A stretch of 64,000 bases of DNA from Streptosporangium sp. NBC_01756 (GTDB lineage Bacteria > Actinomycetota > Actinomycetes > Streptosporangiales > Streptosporangiaceae): positions 7,874,001 through 7,938,000 of the forward strand of contig NZ_CP109130.1 of NCBI RefSeq assembly GCF_035917975.1, written 5' to 3'. Positions within the stretch are counted from its first letter, which is position 1; each line of letters starts with the position of its first letter. The notes under the pieces were generated by a model. It did not search any database and was not told the origin of the DNA. It saw only the letters and a program-made list of their open reading frames with translations. Both the position numbers and the translations under genes were made by a program. Positions 37,322 to 45,440 of this stretch are shown one piece after another.

Positions 37322-38434
37322 ATGAAAACTCGGTCGGCGCGTTTCGCCCTCGCCGCGCCCCTGCTCGTCGCGCTCATGGCGACGACCGTCGCCTGTGCCG
37401 GTGATTCGGGCGCGGGTGACGGGAAATTCAAGATCGCGCTCAATCTGAGTACGACCAACAACCAGTACCAGACCCAGGCGCGGAACCTCATCAAAGCCGC
37501 GTCCGAGACGCCGCCGTACAAGGACAAGGTGAGTCTCGGCATCGACGTGGCCGGTGTCGACGTGACGCGGCAGATCCAGACCATCAACAACGAGGTCTCC
37601 GCAGGCTACAAGGCGATCCTGCTCTACCCGGTGTCCCCGACGGCGCTCAACCCCGCGATCGAACGGGCGTGCAAGGCGGGTGTCACAGTCATCGCCTGGG
37701 ACAGCCCGGTGACCGCGCCGTGCGCCTACAATGTCGCCCTCGACCTGGAAGCATGGGGGTACACCGGCGCGAAGTGGCTGGTCGACAAGATGGGCGGCAA
37801 GGGAAACCTGGCCGTGATCCGCGGCATCGAGGGCGTACCCGCCGACGTGGGCGAGTACAAGGGCGTACAGAAGGCGATCGCCGGCACCGACGTCAAGATC
37901 GTCGCGGAACCCGTCGGCAACTGGGCCGCGGCGACCATCAAGACCGCGTTCGCGCAGGCGTACGCCGCGCACCCGGAGATCGACGCGGTCTGGGGCGCGA
38001 CGGGATGTGTACAGGTCTGGGAGGTCACCAACGGCCGCCCGATCTACTGCTCCGGGGGGGCGTCCAAGACCGAGATGATGCTCATGGCGCCGAAGTCCGA
38101 CGGCGGTCAGGGCATCACCACCAATATCGCCGCCGCGGCCCCGCCGTACTCCGGCGAGCTGGCCTTCCAGCAGGCCGTGCAGATCCTGGAAGGGCAGAAG
38201 GTACCGAAGAACACGCTGATGCCCATTGAGACGTACACCTCGGAGAACGTCAAGGTGGGTACGGACCCGGCTCAGGGCGCGAACCTGTTCGTCGGGTCGG
38301 AGATTCCGCCGGACTTCTTCCCCTTCTGGAACCCGCTCGTCGAGCAGGGACTGCAAGCCGCGCTGCACGGCACCCCGGACAAGATCTCCACGGCGAAGCC
38401 CTGCAGCCAGGTCCCAGGATGCGGCCAGCGATGA
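37322..38434 (+). CDS. Sugar-type ABC transporter substrate-binding lipoprotein
   Basis: This 370-residue lipoprotein has the lipobox VACA at about residue 25. The periplasmic-binding (type 1, ribose-like) fold shows FKIALNLSTTNNQYQTQ, DVTRQIQTINNEVSAGYKAI, AGVTVIAWDSPV and GKGNLAVIRGIEGVPAD. It captures the operon's substrate outside the cell and delivers it to the two permeases downstream. The ATG at 37322 lies one base after the E1 stop, so translation is coupled. The ligand cannot be named; members bind sugars, autoinducer-2-like furanosides and other small polar molecules. Confidence 0.92.
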   Translation: MKTRSARFALAAPLLVALMATTVACAGDSGAGDGKFKIALNLSTTNNQYQTQARNLIKAASETPPYKDKVSLGIDVAGVDVTRQIQTINNEVSAGYKAILLYPVSPTALNPAIERACKAGVTVIAWDSPVTAPCAYNVALDLEAWGYTGAKWLVDKMGGKGNLAVIRGIEGVPADVGEYKGVQKAIAGTDVKIVAEPVGNWAAATIKTAFAQAYAAHPEIDAVWGATGCVQVWEVTNGRPIYCSGGASKTEMMLMAPKSDGGQGITTNIAAAAPPYSGELAFQQAVQILEGQKVPKNTLMPIETYTSENVKVGTDPAQGANLFVGSEIPPDFFPFWNPLVEQGLQAALHGTPDKISTAKPCSQVPGCGQR

Positions 38435-39954
38435 CGTCGCCCGGCTCATCACGCGAGGCGCTCGTCCGCGACGTCACGAAACGGTTCGGCGCCATCACCG
38501 CGCTGGACCACGTCGACCTGCGGTTCCGCAGCGGTTCGGTGCACGGTCTGATCGGCCAGAACGGCGCCGGCAAGTCGACGCTGATCAAGGTGCTCGCGGG
38601 CCTCGTCCGGCCCGACGCGGGCCGGCTGGAGGTCGACGGCGTCGCCGTCGGCTTCGGCCGGACGGCCACCGCGGCGGGCTGGCACGTGTCGACGGCGTTC
38701 CAGGAGCTCACCCTGGTTCCCCATCTGTCGGTGGCGGAGAACCTCGTGCTCGGGCGAGAGCGCGCGTACGGGGTCCGCTCATATGAGTCCGGCGTACGGG
38801 CGGCGACCGCGATCCTGCGGCGCTGGCACGTCGAGGACATCGACCCGCGTCAGACGGTCAAGGACACGTCGCTGCCCGTGCAGCAGCGCATCGAGATAGC
38901 CCGCGCGCTCGAGCGTACGGAGCGGGCCCTCGTCCTGGACGAGCCGACCTCCGCCCTCGATCCGTCCGGCGCCGACTGGCTCAAGGAGCGGATCCGCGAG
39001 CAGCGCGAGCGCGGCATCTCCATCATCATCGTCTCCCACCGGCTCGCCGAGATCGAGGACGTCTGCGACGAGATCTCGGTGCTGCGCGACGGCCGCTGCG
39101 TGGCGTCGCTGCCCCGGCAGGGACTGGACGCGGCGAAGATCGCCACGCTGATGCTCGGCCACGAGCAGCAGGAGGCCCAGACCGAACCCACCGAACGGCA
39201 CGCGTCCAGCCGATCGGGCGCCTCCGTGGCGCTGAGCGTCCGCGAGCTCACCGCGCCGCCGATCCTGCAGGAGATCAGCCTGGACCTGCACGAAGGCGAG
39301 ATCCTCGGTGTCGCTGGGCTGGAAGGCCAGGGCCAGCACGAACTGTTCATGACGGTGTTCGGCGCGCGGCAGCCGGCGGGCGGCTCGATGACGCTCGGCG
39401 GTCGGCCGCTGCGGCCACGGAGCCCGCACGCGGCGATCGCTGCCGGACTCGGCCTGGTTCCTGAGGACCGCAAGACCGAAGGGTTGATGCTGCAGCGCAG
39501 CATCCGGGAGAACATCGCCCTGCCCGCGCTCCGGCGCGCGTCAGTGGCCGGCTTTGTCGCGAGCCGGCGGGAGCGGGAGGCGGCCACGCCGGCGATGAAG
39601 TCGCTCGGCCTGGCGACCCGTACCCTGCACAACCTCGCGAACTCGCTGAGCGGCGGCAACCAGCAGAAGGCCGTCGCCGCGAAATGGCTCTACTCCGGCG
39701 CCCGGGTGCTGCTGATGTACGACCCGCTCCGCGGAGTCGACGTGGGAGCTCGGCAGGAGTTCTTCGCCTGGATGACCGAGTTCGCCGCCAACGATGGATC
39801 GGTCCTCTTCTATTCGAGCGACATCGACGAGCTGACCGCCGTGTGCGACCGGATCATGACGATCTACCGCGGTCGCCAGACGTCGCTCCTGGAACGGACG
39901 GAAGTGACCCGCGGGCGAGTGCTCGCCGGAATGCTGGGGGAGGACCTCCGATGA
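38431..39954 (+). CDS. RbsA/MglA-type sugar ABC transporter ATPase (two NBDs)
   Basis: This 507-residue protein has two ABC cassettes. The first has an intact Walker A (GQNGAGKST) and Walker B (LVLDEPTSAL), but a poor signature (SLPVQQRIEIARAL). The second has the family-typical degenerate P-loop (GLEGQGQ) and a good LSGGNQQK signature, with LLMYDPLRGVDVG at Walker B. This asymmetry is normal for the RbsA family. It powers the importer formed with the neighbouring lipoprotein and permeases. The ATG at 38431 overlaps the lipoprotein stop (ATGA); an ATG at 38419 would also fit. Confidence 0.93.
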   Translation: MTSPGSSREALVRDVTKRFGAITALDHVDLRFRSGSVHGLIGQNGAGKSTLIKVLAGLVRPDAGRLEVDGVAVGFGRTATAAGWHVSTAFQELTLVPHLSVAENLVLGRERAYGVRSYESGVRAATAILRRWHVEDIDPRQTVKDTSLPVQQRIEIARALERTERALVLDEPTSALDPSGADWLKERIREQRERGISIIIVSHRLAEIEDVCDEISVLRDGRCVASLPRQGLDAAKIATLMLGHEQQEAQTEPTERHASSRSGASVALSVRELTAPPILQEISLDLHEGEILGVAGLEGQGQHELFMTVFGARQPAGGSMTLGGRPLRPRSPHAAIAAGLGLVPEDRKTEGLMLQRSIRENIALPALRRASVAGFVASRREREAATPAMKSLGLATRTLHNLANSLSGGNQQKAVAAKWLYSGARVLLMYDPLRGVDVGARQEFFAWMTEFAANDGSVLFYSSDIDELTAVCDRIMTIYRGRQTSLLERTEVTRGRVLAGMLGEDLR

Positions 39955-40970
39955 CCACCACATCCGGACGCGCGAAACCCACGATGGCGCTGCCGCTCGT
40001 GTCGTTCGCCGCACGGAAGTCGCCCTATATCGCCTCGCTCGCGGTGCTCGTGGCCTTCTTCGTCGTGCACGCGATCACCAGCAGCGGAGCGCTCACGACG
40101 TTCGGGTTCGGCTCCTACACCAACGCTGGAGCGAGCATCGCGCTCGCCGCCGCGGGCGCGGCCGTGGTGGTCATGGCCGGGGGCTTCGACCTGTCGGTCG
40201 GCGCCATCACCGCCCTGGTGAACGTCATCGTCGCCACCCAGATGCGCGACAGTGCGGCGTCGATCGTGCTGATCACGGTCCTGGCGCTGGTCGTGGGCGC
40301 CGCGGCCGGTGCCCTGAACGGCGCGTTCGTCACGTTCACCAAGCTGCCCTCCGTCATCGTCACACTGGCGACGTCGTTCGTGTGGTCGGGCGTGGCGCTG
40401 CTGGTGCTCGCCTCGCCGGGCGGATCCGTGCCGCAGAGCTTCGCGGACGCCATCACCGGGTCGGGCCTCGTCGGCGTGCCGAACGCCCTTTTCGTCCTCA
40501 TCGTCGCGGTGCTCGCGTGGTTGCTGGTCAGCCGTACGCCGCTCCGCGTGCACCTGCTGGCGATCGGCGGCGACCCGGCCGCCGCGCGGGCGAACGGGAT
40601 ACCCGTCGGACGCATCCAGATCGCGGCTTTCGCGCTGGCCGGCTTCTGTTACGCACTGAGCGGGCTGTTCCTGAGCGCCCTCACGGTGAGCGGCACGCCG
40701 GACCTCGGGGCGGACTTCACCCTCAACGCGTTCGCCGCCGTCGTCGTCGGCGGGACCCAGTTCGGCGGCGGCCGCGGCAGCCCGATCAGCGGGCTGATCG
40801 GCGCGTACGTGCTGTACACATCCTTCAGCATCCTGTTCGCCATCGGCGCGTCGACCTTCATGAACTACGTCCTCACAGGCGCGATCCTCGTCCTCGCGGT
40901 GATCATCCAGAACCCGCGGAACCTCCTCCGGGGACGACGGACCGACCCGGTGTCGGGAGCGGGCGGATGA
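39951..40970 (+). CDS. Ribose-type ABC transporter permease
   Basis: This 339-residue membrane protein of the RbsC/AraH family has about ten hydrophobic segments and carries GGFDLSVGAITALVNV, GAAAGALNGAFVTFTKLPS, LAIGGDPAAARANGIPV and VVGGTQFGGGRGSPISGLIGA. It forms a channel with the second permease downstream. The ATG overlaps the ATPase stop (ATGA). The frame is open further upstream, but that part lies inside the ATPase gene. Confidence 0.93.
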   Translation: MTTTSGRAKPTMALPLVSFAARKSPYIASLAVLVAFFVVHAITSSGALTTFGFGSYTNAGASIALAAAGAAVVVMAGGFDLSVGAITALVNVIVATQMRDSAASIVLITVLALVVGAAAGALNGAFVTFTKLPSVIVTLATSFVWSGVALLVLASPGGSVPQSFADAITGSGLVGVPNALFVLIVAVLAWLLVSRTPLRVHLLAIGGDPAAARANGIPVGRIQIAAFALAGFCYALSGLFLSALTVSGTPDLGADFTLNAFAAVVVGGTQFGGGRGSPISGLIGAYVLYTSFSILFAIGASTFMNYVLTGAILVLAVIIQNPRNLLRGRRTDPVSGAGG

Positions 40971-42073
40971 GCGCGGAAGACAAGATGAGCGCGGACGACC
41001 GGCGGCCCGGACCGCTCGAGTCACGGCGGATCCGAGGCGGCATGCACGTGTCCCGCGAGAGTGGAATCGGCGCCGGAGTGCTCGCGATCGCTGTGATCGT
41101 CCTCATGCTCCAGGTCACCGTCGGCGGGGTCGCCTTCTCCGGGCTGTCGTCGAGCGTCGCCGCGTACGCGCTGGTCGTGGCCACCGCGGCGTTCGGGCAG
41201 GGGGTCGTGATGTTGTCCGGCGGCTTCGACCTCAGCATCCCGTGGACCATGACGACGGCGGCGCTTCTCCTCACCCGGTTCGCCGACGGGTCGGACTCCG
41301 CGGCGCTGTGGGTGATCCCCGCGGTCCTGCTGCTGGGCGCGGCCATCGGAGCGGCGAACGGTCTCGGGGTCGTGATCCTGCGTCTGCCCGCGATCGTGAT
41401 GACGCTGGCGACGAACGTCGTGGTCCAGGGCCTGGTGCTGCTGTACACGGAGGGGTCCGCCCAGGGTGTGGCCCCGCCGGTCCTCGGCTCGCTCACCAAC
41501 GACCGCGTCGGCGGGATCCCGGCCTCGGCGATCGCGCTCGTCGTGCTCCTGGTCGCCGGCTCGGTGCTCATGAGCGGGACGACGTTCGGCCGTCGCGTCG
41601 CGGCGGTGGGCGCGAGTCCGCGTACGGCCTTCCTGTCCGGCGTGAACAACGCCCGGGTCGTCGTCGCGGTCTACGCCGTGAGCGGGCTCTGTGCGGCACT
41701 CGCCGGAATCCTGCTCGCCGGTTACAGCGGGCAGAGCACGCTGAACATGGGCGACCCCTACCTGCTGCCCGTGATCGCGGCGGTCGTCCTCGGGGGAGCC
41801 GCCGTCACCGGAGGCCGCGGTGTGTTCCTCGGCACCCTCGCCGGAGCGGTCTTCATCGGGACCGTCCAGTCGTTGCTTGCCACCATGTCGGTCGCCCCGG
41901 CGTGGCGCACCGTGATCTTTGGCTGCGTCATCCTGTTCTCTGCCGTCGTCCTCCAGCCCGGAACGCTCACCTGGGCACGAGGGCTGGTCTCGAACGCACG
42001 AAGTCGGGCCGAGGGGAAGGGACGCGACGGGAATGTGCCGAACGAACTGGTCGAAGGGGAGCCTGTCTCATGA
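40967..42073 (+). CDS. Second ribose-type ABC transporter permease
   Basis: This 368-residue RbsC-like permease has a hydrophilic N-terminus (about 40 residues), then GGFDLSIPWTMTTAALLL, LGAAIGAANGLGVVILRLPA, AAVGASPRTAFLSGVNNARV and VLGGAAVTGGRGVFLGTLAGA. Having two different permeases recalls LsrC/LsrD and YtfT/YjfF heterodimers. ATGA overlaps couple it to both neighbours. Confidence 0.93.
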   Translation: MSAEDKMSADDRRPGPLESRRIRGGMHVSRESGIGAGVLAIAVIVLMLQVTVGGVAFSGLSSSVAAYALVVATAAFGQGVVMLSGGFDLSIPWTMTTAALLLTRFADGSDSAALWVIPAVLLLGAAIGAANGLGVVILRLPAIVMTLATNVVVQGLVLLYTEGSAQGVAPPVLGSLTNDRVGGIPASAIALVVLLVAGSVLMSGTTFGRRVAAVGASPRTAFLSGVNNARVVVAVYAVSGLCAALAGILLAGYSGQSTLNMGDPYLLPVIAAVVLGGAAVTGGRGVFLGTLAGAVFIGTVQSLLATMSVAPAWRTVIFGCVILFSAVVLQPGTLTWARGLVSNARSRAEGKGRDGNVPNELVEGEPVS

Positions 42074-42987
42074 CACACGTCGTCACCGTGACCGGCGAGT
42101 GCGCGGCCGAGGATCTCGGCTTCGTGCTGCCGCACGAACATCTTTTCCTCGACCTGGTTCAGGAATACCGCGGCGACGGCCTGCTCAACGACCGAGAGGC
42201 GGCCGTTGAGGACCTGCGGAGCTACGCGACCGCAGGCGGCGGAGCGCTGATCGACTGCAGCACCCGCGGCCTGAACCCGCAGCCGGAGTGGGTCGCCGAG
42301 GTATCCAGGCGCACCGGCGTCAAGATCGTGATGGGCTGCGGGTTCTACCGCGACCCGTACCTCAGGCCGGAGTGGATCGACCGGACCACCGTCTCCGCAC
42401 TCGCCGACGAGCTGATCCACGAGGTGGAACACGGGTTCGGCACGACCGGGGTGCGCCCGGGCATCATCGGCGAGATCGGGGCGGACCGCGAGTACATCTC
42501 CGCCGCCGAGGAACGGTCGTTCCGCGCGGCCGCCCGCACCCATCACGCGACCGGGCTGACGATCACCACCCACGCCGCGCGCTGGCCGGTCGGCATTCCG
42601 CAACTGGACCTGCTGGCCGAGGAAGGCGTCGCGCCGCAGCGCGTGATCATCGGACACTGCGACACCGTCGCGGATCCCGATTATCACCTGGAGGTCGCCC
42701 GACGCGGGGCATACGTCCAGTTCGACTGCATTCGCAAGGGCCCCGAATGGGACCTGCAGTCACGCGTCCGCTACGTGCTGAACCTCGTCGAGAACGGGTT
42801 CGCGGACCGTGTCCTGATCTCCCACGACGTCTGCCTGAACTCCCATCTCGAGGTACGCGGAGGCGGCGGATACACCCTGATCCTGCGAGAGTTCCTTCCC
42901 CGGCTGCGCGACGCCGGCCTCAGCGACGAGCTCATCGAGCAGATCACCGTACACAACCCCGCAAACGCCCTGGTAGGTACGCGATGA
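42070..42987 (+). CDS. Phosphotriesterase-family metal-dependent hydrolase
   Basis: This 305-residue barrel enzyme of the PTE/lactonase group keeps the binuclear metal set. HEH is at residues about 18-20, an IIGEIGADREY Glu takes the place of the bridging carbamylated Lys, and THAA, IGHCD and ISHDVC supply the remaining His and Asp ligands. Glu at the bridge is typical of the PTE-homology and lactonase branches rather than of true phosphotriesterases. A lactone, an ester or a phospho-sugar is a possible substrate; which is unknown. It is coupled by ATGA overlaps to the permease before and the cyclase-family gene after, so it presumably acts on the imported compound. Confidence 0.88.
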   Translation: MTHVVTVTGECAAEDLGFVLPHEHLFLDLVQEYRGDGLLNDREAAVEDLRSYATAGGGALIDCSTRGLNPQPEWVAEVSRRTGVKIVMGCGFYRDPYLRPEWIDRTTVSALADELIHEVEHGFGTTGVRPGIIGEIGADREYISAAEERSFRAAARTHHATGLTITTHAARWPVGIPQLDLLAEEGVAPQRVIIGHCDTVADPDYHLEVARRGAYVQFDCIRKGPEWDLQSRVRYVLNLVENGFADRVLISHDVCLNSHLEVRGGGGYTLILREFLPRLRDAGLSDELIEQITVHNPANALVGTR

Positions 42988-43970
42988 CCGATACTTCGAC
43001 GCCTGACGGTTCCGCGGTCGCCCCGCAGCCGGTCACGGCCGAGCTCATCCACCAACTGTGCGAACGTGTCCGCACCTGGCGGCGCTGGGGGGAGGATGAC
43101 GAACTCGGCACCCTGAACGAGGCGGACGACGCGTCACGGGTGCACGCGGCCGGGCTCGTACGCGATGGCACGATCTTCTCGCTCGCCCTTCCGTTCGGCT
43201 CGGACGGGCCGCAGCGCGGAGAGTTCGGCCGGGTCAACCCCATCCACGTGATGCTGCAGGACGGCGGGGACATCAAGTCCGGGGCCCAGAAACGTTTCCA
43301 CATGGAGTTCACCGACGACGCGATCTACATGCCGCTTCAGTGCGGCACGCAGTGGGACGCGCTCGCCCACTTCTTCCACGACGGCCAGATGTACAACGGC
43401 TGGGGCACCGAGTTCGTCACGAGTTCCGGCGCGGACAAGAACAGCATCGACAAGTCGGCGTCGCGGTTCGCCGGACGCGGCGTTCTCGTCGACCTGCCAC
43501 GGGCGCAGGGCCGCGACCATTTGGAGCCGGGCGAGGCGATCACCGAGCGGGAGTTGCGGTCCTGCCTGGAAGCCCAGGAGACCGAGCTGCGTCCGGGCGA
43601 CTTCCTGCTCGTACGCACCGGCCATCTGCGAGTGGCTCGTACGCGAGGTAGCTGGGACGACTTCGTGGGCGGATCGTCGCCCGGCATGTCCGTCCACTCC
43701 GCCGCGTACCTGTGCGAGCAGCGGGTCGCGGCGGTCGCGATCGACACGTGGACCACCGAGGTCGTGCCCTTCGAACATCCGCCGATCCGCGGGTGCATGC
43801 ACGTCATTCTCATGGTCAACGGCGGAATCCACCTCGGTGAGATGTTCGACTTGGAGGCCCTCGCGGAGGCGTGCGCCGCCGACCGCCGATACGAGTTCCT
43901 GTTCGTCGCACCGGCCCTGCCCATCACGGGCGCGGTCGGATCGCCCGTCAACCCGCTGGCGATCCGCTAG
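42984..43970 (+). CDS. Cyclase-family (kynurenine formamidase-like fold) hydrolase
   Basis: This 328-residue protein belongs to the putative-cyclase/KynB-like family. The metal-site motif HxGTHxD appears in the variant form QCGTQWDALAHFF. Other family blocks are RPGDFLLVRTG, GMSVHSAAYLCEQRVAAVAIDTW and EHPPIRGCMHVILMVNGGIHLGE. Members hydrolyse amides or lactones using a metal ion. The substrate here is unknown; a ring-opening step in the pathway of this operon is likely. It overlaps the phosphotriesterase-like gene by four bases, and an SDR gene follows 19 bases later. Confidence 0.88.
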   Translation: MTDTSTPDGSAVAPQPVTAELIHQLCERVRTWRRWGEDDELGTLNEADDASRVHAAGLVRDGTIFSLALPFGSDGPQRGEFGRVNPIHVMLQDGGDIKSGAQKRFHMEFTDDAIYMPLQCGTQWDALAHFFHDGQMYNGWGTEFVTSSGADKNSIDKSASRFAGRGVLVDLPRAQGRDHLEPGEAITERELRSCLEAQETELRPGDFLLVRTGHLRVARTRGSWDDFVGGSSPGMSVHSAAYLCEQRVAAVAIDTWTTEVVPFEHPPIRGCMHVILMVNGGIHLGEMFDLEALAEACAADRRYEFLFVAPALPITGAVGSPVNPLAIR

Positions 43971-43989
43971 CACGCCGAAGGGAGCGACC

Positions 43990-44775
43990 ATGCCGCATGA
44001 GAACCGCACTTCGATCAATGGCCCGCGTCTGGAGGGTAAGCGCGCCGTCGTGACCGGCGCCGGCTCCGGAATCGGCCGGGCGTGCGCCGAGCGCTTGGCC
44101 GCAGAAGGGGCACGTGTCGCGTGCCTGGACCGCGACGCCGACGCTCTCCGTGCCTTGACCGACGCCCTCCCCGAATCCACGGTGGCGGTCTGCTGCGACG
44201 TCAGCGACGAGCAGGCGGTGTCCACGGCCTTCGAAACGGCTCGGAAAGAGCTCGGCGCCATCGACGTCGGCGTCCTGTGCGCGGGGATCTATCTCGCGAA
44301 CGATGACGCACCGGTGCACGAGCTCAGCCTTGACGCATGGCAGCGGACCTTGAACGTGAATCTGACGGGCATGTTCCTGACCGCGCGCGAGACCGTACGC
44401 ATGATGCTGAACGGCGAAGGGGGGTCGATCGTCATGATCGGCTCCCCGACCGGCATCTACGGGATGGAACTCGGGATGCACGCCTACAGCGCCTCCAAGG
44501 GAGGCGTTCACGCCCTCGCCCGGGTCATGGCGAACGAATACGCCGCTCGCGGCATCCGCGTCAACGTCGTCGTCCCAGGCTTTATCCACACCGGGCTCAA
44601 CGACTGGCTCTTCGCCGACTCAGCCGCGGTTGACGGCATCGTCTCGAACATCCCACTCCGCAGGCCAGGCGAACCCGCGGAGATCGCGGGCCTCGTGGCA
44701 TGGCTGAGTTCGAGCGACGCCTCGTATTCCACCGGCGCGATCTTCACCGCCGACGGCGGCCTGACCGCCGTCTGA
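43990..44775 (+). CDS. SDR-family oxidoreductase
   Basis: This 261-residue classical SDR has TGAGSGIG, LDRDADAL, an LCAG in place of NNAG, Ser in VMIGSPTG, YSASKGG (Tyr and Lys) and a late GFIHTGL. It uses NAD(P) to oxidise or reduce an alcohol or ketone. GGGAGCG lies just upstream of the ATG at 43990. It is the last gene of the catabolic operon and the second SDR in it, so the pathway probably contains two redox steps. Confidence 0.92.
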   Translation: MPHENRTSINGPRLEGKRAVVTGAGSGIGRACAERLAAEGARVACLDRDADALRALTDALPESTVAVCCDVSDEQAVSTAFETARKELGAIDVGVLCAGIYLANDDAPVHELSLDAWQRTLNVNLTGMFLTARETVRMMLNGEGGSIVMIGSPTGIYGMELGMHAYSASKGGVHALARVMANEYAARGIRVNVVVPGFIHTGLNDWLFADSAAVDGIVSNIPLRRPGEPAEIAGLVAWLSSSDASYSTGAIFTADGGLTAV

Positions 44776-44949
44776 GCCCGACGCGCAGTACCGCCCCACC
44801 GAGCCGGCCGCCGGAAAACGGTTGGAGGGGACGACGATCGTGTTGATAGCGTGCCGCGAACCGTGACAGACCGCTTAGGAGGTGAGACCCATGAACGCTG
44901 TTCGATGTGGGTGCTCCCCCGCGCAGTCACGGCCGGGCGACTGACATAG

Positions 44950-45147
44950 GTGTCGGCGTTCAACGCCAGCCTCAAACGCGAGACGCTTCAGGGCGCCGGG
45001 CACTGGTCCTCACCGCGCGAGGCCCGCCTGGCCGTCTTCAAGTGGATCACTCGCTACAACACTCGCAGGAGGCATTCCACCCTCAGCTACCTCAGCCCGA
45101 TCGACTACGAGCAGCAGACCACCGCTAGAGTGCTGCTCGCCGCATGA
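44950..45147 (+). pseudogene. C-terminal fragment of an IS3-family transposase
   Basis: The 65-residue frame reads NASLKRETLQG, SSPREARLAVFKWITRYNTR and RHSTLSYLSPIDYE, the typical end of an IS3-family OrfB integrase. It includes the last catalytic region but not the DDE core upstream. The rest of the element is missing. It marks the right side of the catabolic insert. Confidence 0.85.
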
Positions 45148-45173
45148 CAGCCGGTGTCCACGCTTCGGGGTGA

Positions 45174-45332
45174 GCCCCCCACCCCGACGTCCGGCACCTG
45201 TGCAGGCGCTGGCGGCAGATGCCGCTCCAACAAGTCCCATACCCGCAAGAATTCGATCTGCCGCTCACCGGAAGTCAACCGGTCCTGCTCCAGACCATGC
45301 TCGTAGTACGCCAAGATCTCCGCATCCACCAT
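45174..45332 (-). pseudogene. N-terminal fragment of a SAM-dependent methyltransferase
   Basis: On the minus strand an ATG at 45332 starts MVDAEILAYYEHGLEQDRL, then QIEFLRVWDLLERHLPPAPA and QVPDVGVGG. This is the common beginning of class I methyltransferases up to the first glycine-rich SAM motif. The protein then breaks off next to the IS3 remnant, so the gene was truncated by that element or a deletion. Confidence 0.8.
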
Positions 45333-45440
45333 GCCGCGGACTCTAGATCAGAAGCGTTCGTTCGGCCACTGAGATTCGACCAGCCAAACTGCGGACACAC
45401 CGAGGCAGAACCCGGCGAACCTTCGCGGTCAGGGCACTAT

